DNA of 61,140 nt from Hyphomicrobiales bacterium (GTDB lineage Bacteria; Pseudomonadota; Alphaproteobacteria; Rhizobiales; Devosiaceae): assembly GCA_004144345.1 (NCBI GenBank), contig SEEL01000034.1, positions 1 through 61,140 on the forward strand, read 5' to 3'. The position numbers and the translations under genes were made by a program. Positions 28,445 to 36,565 of the stretch are shown one piece after another. The notes under the pieces are model-generated. The model was not told the origin of the DNA, searched no databases, and saw nothing but the letters and a program-made list of their open reading frames with translations. Numbering within the stretch: the first letter of the stretch is position 1; each line of letters opens with the position of its first letter.

Positions 28445-28672
28445 CTAGTGCACGACCCGGACAAACGGCACCGTCGCAACGGTGGTATCGGTCGGGTCGC
28501 AAATCTCCACCCAGCACTGTTCGGGCGGCCCGCTAAGCTGGCACTCGCGGACCATGACGCGAGCGTCCTCCACAGCCCAATCGCAGGCGACCTTGAGGTC
28601 GGGGAAGTCGCCGCCGCGCGTATCCTCAAAAACCGTGTTTCGCTGGCGTACGTGGAAAAAGAACTGCGGCAT
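28445..28672 (-). CDS. DUF6894 family protein (second copy)
   Basis: A 75-residue protein with the signature MPQFFFHVRQRNTVFEDTRG followed by DLKVACDWAVEDARVMVREC, the same layout as the protein at 27368. ATG at 28672 has GGAAG upstream. Function unknown. Confidence 0.7.
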   Translation of the reverse strand: MPQFFFHVRQRNTVFEDTRGGDFPDLKVACDWAVEDARVMVRECQLSGPPEQCWVEICDPTDTTVATVPFVRVVH

Positions 28673-28863
28673 GTCTTCCAGCATACGCCCGACTTGGGCG
28701 CCGGTCGCGATATTCGCAGTGGGCGGAATGAGTAAGCCGCTAATGCGTGGCAAGCATCTAGCTAATCCTGCTCAGCGGTAGCGGCATCATTGACGGCGCA
28801 TCTATCGAACGACGATCTAAGCGGCTAGCCATCGACGGCCCAGCTCGCACATGGCGTTCTAAT

Positions 28864-29154
28864 TCAGTGAAGGACCCATATCTGGCGCGAAAATACCGGC
28901 CGCATCGTACCGGGTGGCAGCAAGCTTTCGTCCAGCTCCATAGTGAGCGCAAAGCTCTCCCCGTCGTCGATGACGATGCCGAGTTCACCGCCGAACAGAG
29001 CTCTAACCACTGCCGAGCGGATATCCCCCAACGCGTTCGCTATTGAGACGCTGTCTTCCGCAATCAAGCGAACGACGTGATGGTGCGACAAGAAGGTCAG
29101 CGTGGCCCCGGCCATCGGCTCTGCCGCACTGAGATCAGCGCGCCAATGGGTCAC
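28864..29154 (-). CDS. Hypothetical protein (96 aa)
   Basis: A 96-residue protein of mixed helix and strand (SVSIANALGDIRSAVVRALF, LGIVIDDGESFALTMELDES). No family is recognised. Its GTG start overlaps the stop of the upstream gene by four bases (GTGA), which supports both genes being real and coupled. Confidence 0.45.
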   Translation of the reverse strand: MTHWRADLSAAEPMAGATLTFLSHHHVVRLIAEDSVSIANALGDIRSAVVRALFGGELGIVIDDGESFALTMELDESLLPPGTMRPVFSRQIWVLH

Positions 29155-29453
29155 CGAGGTTTTCTCGGGCGATCAATCCTGCCTGCGACCTTACGAAAAG
29201 GGCCAGCAGCTAGCGCCGACCGCCGACTGGAATATCCCATCATCCACTCGTCGACCTGGGCGTCTGTATCTGGGTTGGCGAAACCAACACGATCCCGAAC
29301 CAAACCCTTGAGCTGATCGGCGGTGTGAATGGTGGACAGGTCGAGAGTGGTGAGAAAGGGCCACTGTCTTTGAGCAAAGGCGCGTTCCCGCACCTCGCGG
29401 CTAATCGCATCGTGGCTGGCGCCACGCTCGTATCCAAACATGATGGGTCTCAT
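29151..29453 (-). CDS. Hypothetical protein (100 aa)
   Basis: A 100-residue protein (ASHDAISREVRERAFAQRQW, GLVRDRVGFANPDTDAQVDE). The middle looks helical; no family is recognised. ATG at 29453 is a choice; another ATG lies 12 bases downstream. It is coupled to the following 96-aa gene. Confidence 0.4.
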   Translation of the reverse strand: MRPIMFGYERGASHDAISREVRERAFAQRQWPFLTTLDLSTIHTADQLKGLVRDRVGFANPDTDAQVDEWMMGYSSRRSALAAGPFRKVAGRIDRPRKPR

Positions 29454-29655
29454 TGGTCCGCGGGCGATCGGTGATCGTTGAGGTCGGAGTTTCGCTCCGA
29501 TCAAGCCTAGGCGCGTCTTTGTAGCTAGGGATCGCCTCCATCGTTTGGAAGGGCTACGCGCCAATTCTCCCTCTCGCGCGGATGGTCGTGCGTCCGAATG
29601 TCGGGGCTTCCGGCGCCAACTGGCCCACAGCCACAAGGGCAATAGGGAGAGCGCT

Positions 29656-29826
29656 ATGGGGCCGACATCGCTATCGTGCTTGGATACGTTCTCAACGCCA
29701 TCGGAACGGTGCTGATGGTCCGCTATGGCCTGCCGTTTTCGCTCCCGCTCCTTGGGCTGATCCGAAAGGCTCTGACTGAAGGGAAGCCGATGAAGACGAC
29801 AAACGGCACATGCTCGGCGCAGTCCC
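29656..29826 (+). pseudogene. Frameshifted duplicate of the small membrane protein at 28074
   Basis: The DNA matches 28074-28250 closely (mid-80s percent by eye), including the ribosome-binding region and start. One base is missing near the start (GGGGCCGACATCGC versus GGGGCCGACAATCGC) and another near GGGAAGCCGATGAAG. The two deletions break the frame, although about 30 codons between them can still be read (YVLNAIGTVLMVRYGLPF). The second TM helix is lost. A recent tandem-type duplication followed by decay. Confidence 0.75.
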
Positions 29827-30056
29827 TGACATCCACGCAGTTCGCGCCGGCTACTCGCTTATGTCGACAGCAGCCCGAATATTTATCCAGTCGGTGGTTC
29901 GAAATTAGGAATAAGTTCGTGATCAATACTGACTACGTCAAAATGATTACGACAATCAAATTTAAGGAGTCCGGCATTGTTACTTGACTAAAATACGAGC
30001 AACCTGCGTCAAATGACGTCGCGTCAAACAGAACTGGTTGCGTGAGGGAGAATAGT

Positions 30057-30293
30057 TTGCGCGTCTATGCCAAGTTTGAGGGGCGTACGGAGAACTATGC
30101 AGGCGGGTTTATGGACGGCTATGACGATGGCCGGAGCGGCGCGGTAAACCAAGCTAAAGTAAACAGATCTCAGCACGTCGAAGTCACTTCATATCACCGT
30201 GGATATCTGGACGGAGTTGCTGAGGCGGGCTCCATGCCGACCATGAGGGTGGTGCGGCGGGTTCCCCGCTCGAACATGCTTGTCAGAGCATGA
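30057..30293 (+). CDS. Hypothetical small protein with GYxxG-type motifs
   Basis: A 78-residue protein with two similar segments, GGFMDGYDDGRSG and YHRGYLDGVAE, and a basic end (VVRRVPRSN). No family is recognised. The TTG at 30057 has AGGGAGA upstream; a GTG lies 15 bases earlier. It stands alone. Confidence 0.45.
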   Translation: MRVYAKFEGRTENYAGGFMDGYDDGRSGAVNQAKVNRSQHVEVTSYHRGYLDGVAEAGSMPTMRVVRRVPRSNMLVRA

Positions 30294-30569
30294 TTTCGCG
30301 GCGGAAGAGGGCGGTTGCGTAGGTCGGAGGAGCTACGCGACCGCTCCAATGCTGTGGCACCGTTTGCCGCGCCATGCGAACATGCGGCCATGCCCAGCAA
30401 GCGCCGGCCCGCTCGCAATAGCCGGGCCAACCGATGTTCAACCGCAGTACGTTTCGTCGCTGAGAAGGGGGCGCGACCGACCGGGCCAGCGATTCCCTTA
30501 GGTGCCTCAGCCGAGAGCGCCTAGAGATTCTGGCTTCAAGGAGTCACCATCGGCAACACCGCCCACACC

Positions 30570-30701
30570 ATGCACCTGGAAATTGCTGCTCCACCATCGA
30601 CTTTGGGGGGGCTGACCCGAGCCGCCATGGCTCTCAGCCACCGCCTGACCTGGCTGGAGTTGATCACGGCAGACGTCCTGGCGGGTCAGGAACGATTGTG
30701 A
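30570..30701 (+). CDS. Possible small protein (43 aa) leading a small-protein cluster
   Basis: Forty-three codons (MHLEIAAPPSTLGGLTRAAM, then LSHRLTWLELITADVL). It overlaps the next tiny gene by four bases (GTGA). Coding support is only context. Confidence 0.3.
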   Translation: MHLEIAAPPSTLGGLTRAAMALSHRLTWLELITADVLAGQERL

Positions 30702-30796
30702 GTAACAGAGCTTGGGTGATGGCGTGGCTAGCTATTGCGAGCCTCTGCGCGATCGCTGCCTTTGCGCCGTCCATTTTCGAGCAGCTCTGGAGGTAG
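30698..30796 (+). CDS. Tiny single-pass membrane protein (32 aa)
   Basis: A 32-residue protein: short polar start, one TM helix (VMAWLAIASLCAIAAFAPSI), then FEQLWR. The GTG start has AGGAA upstream and overlaps the previous stop. It is followed after 5 bases by another tiny membrane protein with its own ribosome-binding site (GGAGG). Confidence 0.4.
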   Translation: MSNRAWVMAWLAIASLCAIAAFAPSIFEQLWR

Positions 30797-30801
30797 TTCC
30801 A

Positions 30802-30888
30802 ATGCACTGGCAATGGGTCGGCGGCACGATCGTCATCGTGCTCCTCTGCGTTTGTGCGGTTGCCATGCCATTCTTACTGGCGCGATGA
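30802..30888 (+). CDS. Tiny single-pass membrane protein (28 aa)
   Basis: A 28-residue protein: MHWQWVGG, one TM helix (TIVIVLLCVCAVAMPFLL) and AR. A canonical GGAGG lies nine bases before the ATG, inside the end of the preceding tiny gene. The pair resembles small hydrophobic accessory or stress peptides; function is unknown. Confidence 0.45.
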   Translation: MHWQWVGGTIVIVLLCVCAVAMPFLLAR

Positions 30889-30943
30889 CCCGGCCCCATA
30901 TGGGTGGCGAGAGTGTGGGTAGAGCCTTCGAGGCCGGTTCGAA

Positions 30944-31291
30944 TCAACTGAATTTCTCCAGTCTCGCTCGTGCGTCTCGAACGGATGCCTCAAGGCTGTC
31001 GATCACCCGTTCGACGCGCTGCAACCGCGAATGTCCGAGTTCGTCGGTGGGCGCGTCCATCAGGCCGAATACGAGGTCCCGTCGCACCAATTGAGCGGCG
31101 TCGTCCAGATCACTGCATTCCCACAGCAACATCGCTACGTCTGCCGCATCAGGCCGCAACTGAGCCGATCCTGTAACGGCTGCTGCGCGAGCCCGCAGAG
31201 ACGGACATCGAGCGAGGATCTCTGCAATCACCAGGATTGGGCTCTCGGGAAGCATCCCGGCGCTCGCGTTCGGTAACTCGTTCGTCGACAT
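30944..31291 (-). CDS. Hypothetical protein (115 aa)
   Basis: A 115-residue helical protein (VIAEILARCPSLRARAAAV, DDAAQLVRRDLVFGLMDAP, VERVIDSLEASVRDARARLE). No family is recognised. It sits upstream of the recombinase operon end with a noncoding gap between. Composition is protein-like. Confidence 0.5.
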   Translation of the reverse strand: MSTNELPNASAGMLPESPILVIAEILARCPSLRARAAAVTGSAQLRPDAADVAMLLWECSDLDDAAQLVRRDLVFGLMDAPTDELGHSRLQRVERVIDSLEASVRDARARLEKFS

Positions 31292-31542
31292 AGGGGATCA
31301 CCATTAGCGTGTCCGCCTAGGAACTAGGTCGGTAGAGCCTTGCGCAAATGGGGGCGCCCGATCACAGAATGATGCGCGGCTCAGCGGCGGCTATTGATCG
31401 GTTCGACCGGCAGCTTCGCACAGAAAGCCGGAGTGCGCGACAGGAGATGACTCAGGTGGGGGCAGTGCTGAGGAGGCGGGCTAACGGCGGCCCGCGCGAC
31501 ACACGATTTCTCACCGGTCGTCCGATATTAGGCGCATAGCCA

Positions 31543-31569
31543 CCCCAGCGCTCGCTTGCGGCGCTGGGG
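31543..31569. terminator. Hairpin downstream of the serine recombinase
   Basis: CCCCAGCGC and GCGCTGGGG form a perfect nine-base-pair stem around a nine-base loop, 36 bases beyond the recombinase stop. No T-run is seen. Confidence 0.55.
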
Positions 31570-31604
31570 TACCTCTCGGTGGGTGACTCGAACACCTGAC
31601 CCCA

Positions 31605-33314
31605 TCATTGCGAATGATGCTCACGAGACCTCCATGCGGTGTGAACATCGGTTTTCCAGATTAGCTGATTGGCCGTCATTTCCGACGACTGACCTCCAGA
31701 AAGAATGTCGATAACGGTCTGTGGCGAATGAAACGCCAGCGGCAGAATGTGACTGACATACCCCGCATCAAAACCATCCTCGGCGGCAATGGCGTCGATC
31801 GATGGCACCTTGCCAGTCGACAGACGCTCGAACCAGTCAAAGGCGCGGGCGATCGCCGTCACCAGCGTAGCATCAACTCTTCTACGCTCGTTCGGAGGCG
31901 GAGCGCCGATTGTGAGCTTCGCTTGCACCCCGCGCTTTCGGTAGGTCAAAGGCACGTCGACATCGCGGGTGTCGGGCAGGCCCTCTGCTTCGATGGCTCC
32001 TAGATTCTGAACGAGCGGTCTGGTTGAGAGCGTCAATCGCAGCGAACTGCGGGTGACGACCACTCTGACCAGGCACTCAGCAAACGTTCGGTCGGACTGT
32101 GATGCCAGTAGACGCGCGGCGCTCTCTGAAGCATGCGTTAGGCTGCGCGCCTCTCCCGTGCCAAGCAGCTCGGCCAGCTTGCTACGATCGGCGAGCACAC
32201 CCTTCACTGCAGCCACAACTGCGGTGTCGATCTCGGCCGCTGGGACACGCAGCCGGTTCGGGCGATTGCGCGCTGCATGAGCAAGCTCGGTAGTAGGCGC
32301 GAGCGGCTCGAGTGTCGGCCGAGGACCGGTCGAACCTAGTTGCTCCACATAGTATTCGTAGCGGCGTCCGGCGCGTACCGTATGCGCCGGCAGCATCGGG
32401 CAACCGGCTTCGGAGAACAGCTTGCCGGCCAGAAGCGCATCGGGAGTTGCGGCGCGTCGCCGCCGTGCCCGTTCACCCTGAGTGTTCTTTGACGCCTGAA
32501 CCGCATCCCATACTTTGCGATTAACGATGGCTGTGTGCTGTCCAGGATGTGTAGTCCCCTTGTGCGCGATCTGTCCGATGTAGAGCGGGTTCGACAGCAG
32601 CTTGTAGACGTGGCCTCGAGTGAACCACAGACCACCAGTGTGCTTGCCCCTGCTCGAAACGCGAACCGGCGTCTTGATCCGCTCTCGCACCAGTCGTTCG
32701 AGCAGAGCAGGGACGTTGCCCTCATCCAGATAGAGCTCAAACACCCGTCGTACGGCAGCGGCTTGAGTTTCATTCACGACCAACTGCCGGTCGCGGACGT
32801 CGTAGCCCATCGGGGTCGGCCCGCCCATCCACATACCCTTCTTCTTGGATGCAGCGATCTTGTCCCGGATACGCTCGCCGGTGATCTCTCGTTCGAACTG
32901 AGCAAAGGACAGCAGCACGTTGAGCATCAGCCGGCCCATTGGGGTCGTGGTGTTGAACTGCTGGGTAACCGAGACGAAGGAGACCCCGTGCTTGTCAAAG
33001 ATCTCGGCGAGGCGGGCGAAGTCGGTAAGGGAGCGGGTGAGGCGATCGATCTTGTAGATCACGATGACATCGACCTTGCCGTCGCGGACCATGCTCATGA
33101 GCTTGCCGAGCGCCGGCCGCTCCATATTGCCCCCGGAGAAGCCGCCATCATCGAAGCGGTCGGGGATGAGTTTCCAGCCTTCGTGAGCTTGGGAGCGGAT
33201 ATAGGCCTCGCCGGCCTCCCTTTGCGCCTCCAGTGAGTTGAAGTCCTGCTCAAGACCCTCCTCGGAGGACTTTCGGCTATAGACCGCACAGCGGAATATC
33301 TTATGCTCGCTCAT
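31605..33314 (-). CDS. Large serine recombinase
   Basis: A 569-residue site-specific recombinase. The N-terminal resolvase domain has the catalytic serine in YSRKSSEEGLEQDFNSLEAQ and the arginine segment KIDRLTRSLTDFARL. A recombinase domain follows (AASKKKGMWMGGPTPMGYDV, NPLYIGQIAHKG) and then a zinc-ribbon-like region around AGCPMLPAHTV. ATG at 33314 overlaps the DUF2924 stop by four bases. This DUF3489-DUF2924-recombinase trio recurs in alphaproteobacterial mobile elements. It would mediate integration or excision of the element. Confidence 0.92.
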   Translation of the reverse strand: MSEHKIFRCAVYSRKSSEEGLEQDFNSLEAQREAGEAYIRSQAHEGWKLIPDRFDDGGFSGGNMERPALGKLMSMVRDGKVDVIVIYKIDRLTRSLTDFARLAEIFDKHGVSFVSVTQQFNTTTPMGRLMLNVLLSFAQFEREITGERIRDKIAASKKKGMWMGGPTPMGYDVRDRQLVVNETQAAAVRRVFELYLDEGNVPALLERLVRERIKTPVRVSSRGKHTGGLWFTRGHVYKLLSNPLYIGQIAHKGTTHPGQHTAIVNRKVWDAVQASKNTQGERARRRRAATPDALLAGKLFSEAGCPMLPAHTVRAGRRYEYYVEQLGSTGPRPTLEPLAPTTELAHAARNRPNRLRVPAAEIDTAVVAAVKGVLADRSKLAELLGTGEARSLTHASESAARLLASQSDRTFAECLVRVVVTRSSLRLTLSTRPLVQNLGAIEAEGLPDTRDVDVPLTYRKRGVQAKLTIGAPPPNERRRVDATLVTAIARAFDWFERLSTGKVPSIDAIAAEDGFDAGYVSHILPLAFHSPQTVIDILSGGQSSEMTANQLIWKTDVHTAWRSREHHSQ

Positions 33315-33853
33315 TGGGTCACCTCCGCGCTGGACGCACCGCGTGCGGTATTCGCCTTCGCCTTCTTGGCATCGACCAGTCCGAAGAATTTCGGGCCGGA
33401 CCACTTTGTGCCGGTGATAGCGACAGCAACGGCACTGAGGGTGCGATAGGTCTTACCGCGCCACCCAAAACTATCCGTCAGCACGTCGACCAGTTCGGTC
33501 GTGCCGTTCCACTCGCGTAGGAGCCTCGTGCCGGGCGACAGCACCCTTCGGCGGGGTATAAGCGCCACAGCAGCCGTGGAGCCGTCCTTGGGCCGCCTGC
33601 CGCCCGAATAGGAGCGGTTGACACGGGATGCTTCGGCAATGCGCCGCAGCTCCTTCTTGGTGGCATTTGACAAGCCGCCATAGAGCAGTTCCTGAAGTCG
33701 ATAGGCGATGGCACGACGGAGGAAGCCGGAGCGGATCTTGAACGGCGGTGGCAGCTTGTAGAGTTCCCGCCAGCGGTTCTGCAACGCCTTGATGTCGAGG
33801 CCGTCGAGCGCGGCAATCTCGCGCTCGACGCCTTCCTTGGTAAGATGCTTCAT
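33311..33853 (-). CDS. DUF2924 domain protein
   Basis: A 180-residue basic protein: AALDGLDIKALQNRWRELYK, RSGFLRRAIAYRLQELLYGG, then GTRLLREWNGTTELVDVL and the FGWRGKTYRTLSAVAVAITG segment typical of DUF2924. The C-terminal part resembles a DNA-binding module seen beside serine recombinases. It overlaps both neighbours by four bases (ATGA), so the three genes form one coupled operon. Confidence 0.88.
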   Translation of the reverse strand: MKHLTKEGVEREIAALDGLDIKALQNRWRELYKLPPPFKIRSGFLRRAIAYRLQELLYGGLSNATKKELRRIAEASRVNRSYSGGRRPKDGSTAAVALIPRRRVLSPGTRLLREWNGTTELVDVLTDSFGWRGKTYRTLSAVAVAITGTKWSGPKFFGLVDAKKAKANTARGASSAEVTQ

Positions 33854-34425
33854 TTTGTGGTCGACGCTTCGATGCGATAGACGCGACCGCGGCCATCAAC
33901 AGTTTCCGAGACTACGTTGAGGCTCATGCGCTTCTTCAGCGCGCCGCTGATCGAACCACGCACGGAGTGGGCTTGCCAGCCTGTCGCCTCCATCAACTCG
34001 TCAATGGTTGCGCCCATCTTGTGGCGCAGAGCGGCGATCAACATGTCAAGCTTGGTTGTTTTCCCAGCCGATGGCCGTTCCACATCCTTGCCAGTATGCT
34101 TCTCTCTTGTCGGACGCTTGGTGGATGCTACGTCCTGCCTAGGCTCGTCAGTTTCAGATGGACTGCCATCTATAGCCGTGAAGCCGGCGGCGGAGATGAC
34201 CAAGGTCAGTTTGGTACCGTCATCGGTCGTGCGCCACACCCGTTGGCCAGGCTCCGATTGACGCTCGTTGAGTAGAGACTTGCTCACAAGCTTCCGAAGA
34301 TTCGCTCCCAGTGCATCGGCACTAAGTTTCAGCGACTTCGCCGGGGGAAGAACCATGCCGGATTCACGAGCGGCGGCGGTGCAAAGGATCACGCGGTCGG
34401 CGTCAGTCAGCTTGAGTTTGGGCAT
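33850..34425 (-). CDS. DUF3489 domain protein
   Basis: A 191-residue protein. The N-terminal half (LTDADRVILCTAAARESGMV, ANLRKLVSKSLLNE) looks like a winged helix. The C-terminal DUF3489 module is clear (TKLDMLIAALRHKMGATIDE, MEATGWQAHSVRGSISGALK), also winged-helix-like. First gene of the recombinase operon, so a role in controlling it is likely (inference). The cargo begins just upstream. Confidence 0.88.
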   Translation of the reverse strand: MPKLKLTDADRVILCTAAARESGMVLPPAKSLKLSADALGANLRKLVSKSLLNERQSEPGQRVWRTTDDGTKLTLVISAAGFTAIDGSPSETDEPRQDVASTKRPTREKHTGKDVERPSAGKTTKLDMLIAALRHKMGATIDELMEATGWQAHSVRGSISGALKKRMSLNVVSETVDGRGRVYRIEASTTK

Positions 34426-34748
34426 CTTTGCTTCTTTCGATCAGGTATCCCGCTGGATCGCAGGACTTGCACTGATCGAAGCCCGGAACTGCCGGGCGGG
34501 AGCACCACCAAGTGGCGCAGAGACAGCAATGCTTCCTTTGCAGGAGAAGTCGAGGGGTCCGCTGAACGAAGTGGACGGCTAGACGTAAAGCTGCAAAAGT
34601 TTTTGCGTGATGGATTCTCTGATGCAGATTTATGTTGCATGAATCTGAAATTGGCATAACAGTTGCCGTAAGCACCGCACCACCTCCCAGCGATTCCGAG
34701 AGGTCGTGATCAAGCTTGATCTAGTGCCTTTATCCTTTGGAGTATCTC
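34426..34748. other. Junction between the recombinase module and the cargo
   Basis: A 323-base gap with no supported gene. It should carry the promoter for the minus-strand DUF3489 operon and possibly the plus-strand hydrolase. A 10-base word GTTGCATGAA at 34634-34643 recurs at 57864-57873, the other end of the cargo. The dyad GGCA-N7-TGCC lies at about 34652. No exact copy of the 17-bp cargo operator is present. Confidence 0.45.
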
Positions 34749-35435
34749 TTGCGCGCATCTGGAATCGTTCCTCTCACCACGCTCGAGCGCAAAATTGCAC
34801 CGGCGCACACCGCCGTCATTGTGGTCGACATGATGAACGCCTTCTGCTCGCGCGACGGGCATGCCGCCAACAGCGGCCGCAATATCGATGAGTGCGAGAT
34901 CGTGGCCGGCGTGCTGCCGCCGTTTCTTGCGGCGGCGCGCGATGCCGGCGTGCTCGTCATCTTCGTGCGCAATGTCTATTCGACCGACGCCAATTTCTAT
35001 CTGTCGGATGTCTGGCTGGAACATGCCGACCGGCGCCGCGGCGGGCATGGCAGCCGCACCCCGATCTGCGAACCGGGTTCGTGGTCGGGTGAGTTCTTCG
35101 GCGACGTGCAGCCGCAGGACGACGACCCGATCGTCGTGAAACACCGTTACAGCGCCTTCCACAATACCGATCTCGAAACGGTGCTGCGCGCCAATGGCAT
35201 CCGCACCATCGTGCTGACCGGCGTCGTCACCAATGTCTGCGTCGAGACCACGGCGCGCGAGGGCTATGTGCGCGACTATTACGTCGTCGTGCCGGAAGAC
35301 GGTACCGGCGCCTATTCGCCCGAGGACAAGGCGGCGAGCCTGCGCAATATCGACCGCTTCTTCGGCATGGTGTCGAGCATGGAAGAGCTGACCGGCATCT
35401 GGAGCGGCAAGCCGGCGCTGGCGAAGAGCGCCTGA
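34749..35435 (+). CDS. Isochorismatase-family cysteine hydrolase
   Basis: A ~228-residue hydrolase of the isochorismatase/nicotinamidase fold. The catalytic triad is visible: D in IVVDMMNAF, K in IVVKHRYSAF and C in TGVVTNVCVETTAREGY. The family hydrolyses C-N bonds in amides, ureides or maleamate-type compounds. Length is close to RutB-type ureidoacrylate amidohydrolases, but the substrate cannot be fixed. The TTG at 34749 has GGAG six bases upstream; another TTG lies 12 bases before. A strong terminator follows. Leftmost cargo gene. Confidence 0.88.
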   Translation: MRASGIVPLTTLERKIAPAHTAVIVVDMMNAFCSRDGHAANSGRNIDECEIVAGVLPPFLAAARDAGVLVIFVRNVYSTDANFYLSDVWLEHADRRRGGHGSRTPICEPGSWSGEFFGDVQPQDDDPIVVKHRYSAFHNTDLETVLRANGIRTIVLTGVVTNVCVETTAREGYVRDYYVVVPEDGTGAYSPEDKAASLRNIDRFFGMVSSMEELTGIWSGKPALAKSA

Positions 35436-35456
35436 CCGGGGCGCCGGAACAGATGA

Positions 35457-35479
35457 GGGGCGCCGCGGCGCCCCTTTTT
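35457..35479 (+). terminator. Strong Rho-independent terminator
   Basis: GGGGCGCC-GC-GGCGCCCC followed by TTTTT, between the convergent hydrolase and dihydroxyphthalate-decarboxylase-like genes. Confidence 0.9.
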
Positions 35480-35488
35480 GTTTGTGGA

Positions 35489-36478
35489 TCAGCTGCGCGT
35501 TTCGTCGACGCGGATGTAGAGGTCGTCGACCGGCACTGTGCGATCGGTGAGCCCCTGTTCGGCGAGATAACGCACAGCTGTTTCCAGCACTTTGCGATTG
35601 CGCTCGAGCCCATAGGGCCACGGATCGCCGCCGAACACCTCGCGGATTTCGTCGAGATCGGACGGCAGCCAGGGCAGCATGTATTTGAGCGAGCCCACTT
35701 CGCGCATCAGCGTCAGCGCGCGCGACTTGGCTTCGCAGAAGGCGTCGTAGAGGCTTTGCGCGATCCACGGGTTGGCCTCGTACACTTCCTTGCGGATGGC
35801 GATCGAGTGCATGATCGGGAAGATGCCGGTGCGGCGGAAATAATCCTTCTCGACCTCGCGGTGATCGGCGATGAGCCGGCGCAGTTTCGGATTGGTGCCG
35901 AGCCCGTCGACGATGCGCGAACTCATCAGCGCATCGATCTCGCCATCGGCGAGCAGCGCGCTGAGCGATTTGGAGGATTTGTTGTCTTCGATGCGGACCG
36001 GCTTCAGCAGCGGCGTCAGGCTCGGCGTGCCATGCGTGCCGGCGGCCGTCATCGAGCCCTGCACCCAGGTGACGTCGGAGAAGTCGGCGCCATACTCGTC
36101 GGCCAGCGTGCCGCGGATCCACAGCGCCGCGCTCATGCCGTAGATCGGCACGCCGATGCGCTTGCCGGCAAGCTGCTTGGGCGAGGTGATGCCGGAATCG
36201 GTGTTGACGTAGATGAAGCCGTGGCGGAACACGCGCGACGGAAAGACGGGCAGGGCGACGAAGGGCGAGTCGCCGGCGAGCTTGCGGCTGATCAGCTCCG
36301 AGGTCGACATCTCCGAGACGTCATAGGCAAACTCGCCGCCCATCTTGTCGAAGATGGCGCGCGGATCGTCCGAGGGCTGGAAATCGAGCTCGATGCCTGC
36401 GGGCTGGACCTCTCCCGTGTAGAGGCGCACCATGCGGTCATAGAGGCCGCAGGCGAACGACAGTTTCAGTTTTTCCAA
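35489..36478 (-). CDS. 4,5-dihydroxyphthalate decarboxylase-like protein
   Basis: A 329-residue protein of the family annotated as 4,5-dihydroxyphthalate decarboxylase, which has a periplasmic-binding-protein fold. Family segments: KLKLSFACGLYDRMVRLYTG, YDVSEMSTSELISRKLAGD, PFVALPVFPSRVFRHGFIYV, KRIGVPIYGMSAALWIRG. No signal peptide, so it is cytoplasmic and more likely an enzyme than a transporter part. The TTG at 36478 (MEKLKLSF) has GGGAGCGAG upstream. It is divergent from the amidase gene across a 17-bp dyad at 36527. The reaction, possibly a decarboxylation, is inferred from the family name only. Confidence 0.82.
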   Translation of the reverse strand: MEKLKLSFACGLYDRMVRLYTGEVQPAGIELDFQPSDDPRAIFDKMGGEFAYDVSEMSTSELISRKLAGDSPFVALPVFPSRVFRHGFIYVNTDSGITSPKQLAGKRIGVPIYGMSAALWIRGTLADEYGADFSDVTWVQGSMTAAGTHGTPSLTPLLKPVRIEDNKSSKSLSALLADGEIDALMSSRIVDGLGTNPKLRRLIADHREVEKDYFRRTGIFPIMHSIAIRKEVYEANPWIAQSLYDAFCEAKSRALTLMREVGSLKYMLPWLPSDLDEIREVFGGDPWPYGLERNRKVLETAVRYLAEQGLTDRTVPVDDLYIRVDETRS

Positions 36479-36526
36479 CGGCTCGCTCCCATCCGAATGC
36501 AATTAAAGCTTGATCTTTGTGCGTGT

Positions 36527-36543
36527 GCGACAAATTATGTTGC
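36527..36543. promoter_or_regulatory. Candidate RpiR operator, site 1
   Basis: GCGACAAATTATGTTGC, a 5-7-5 dyad with one mismatch, between the divergent decarboxylase-like and amidase genes. The same pattern occurs at 37933, 41158, 51055 and 55022. Confidence 0.65.
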
Positions 36544-36565
36544 ATAAAGCATGAGGGAGCAGGCG

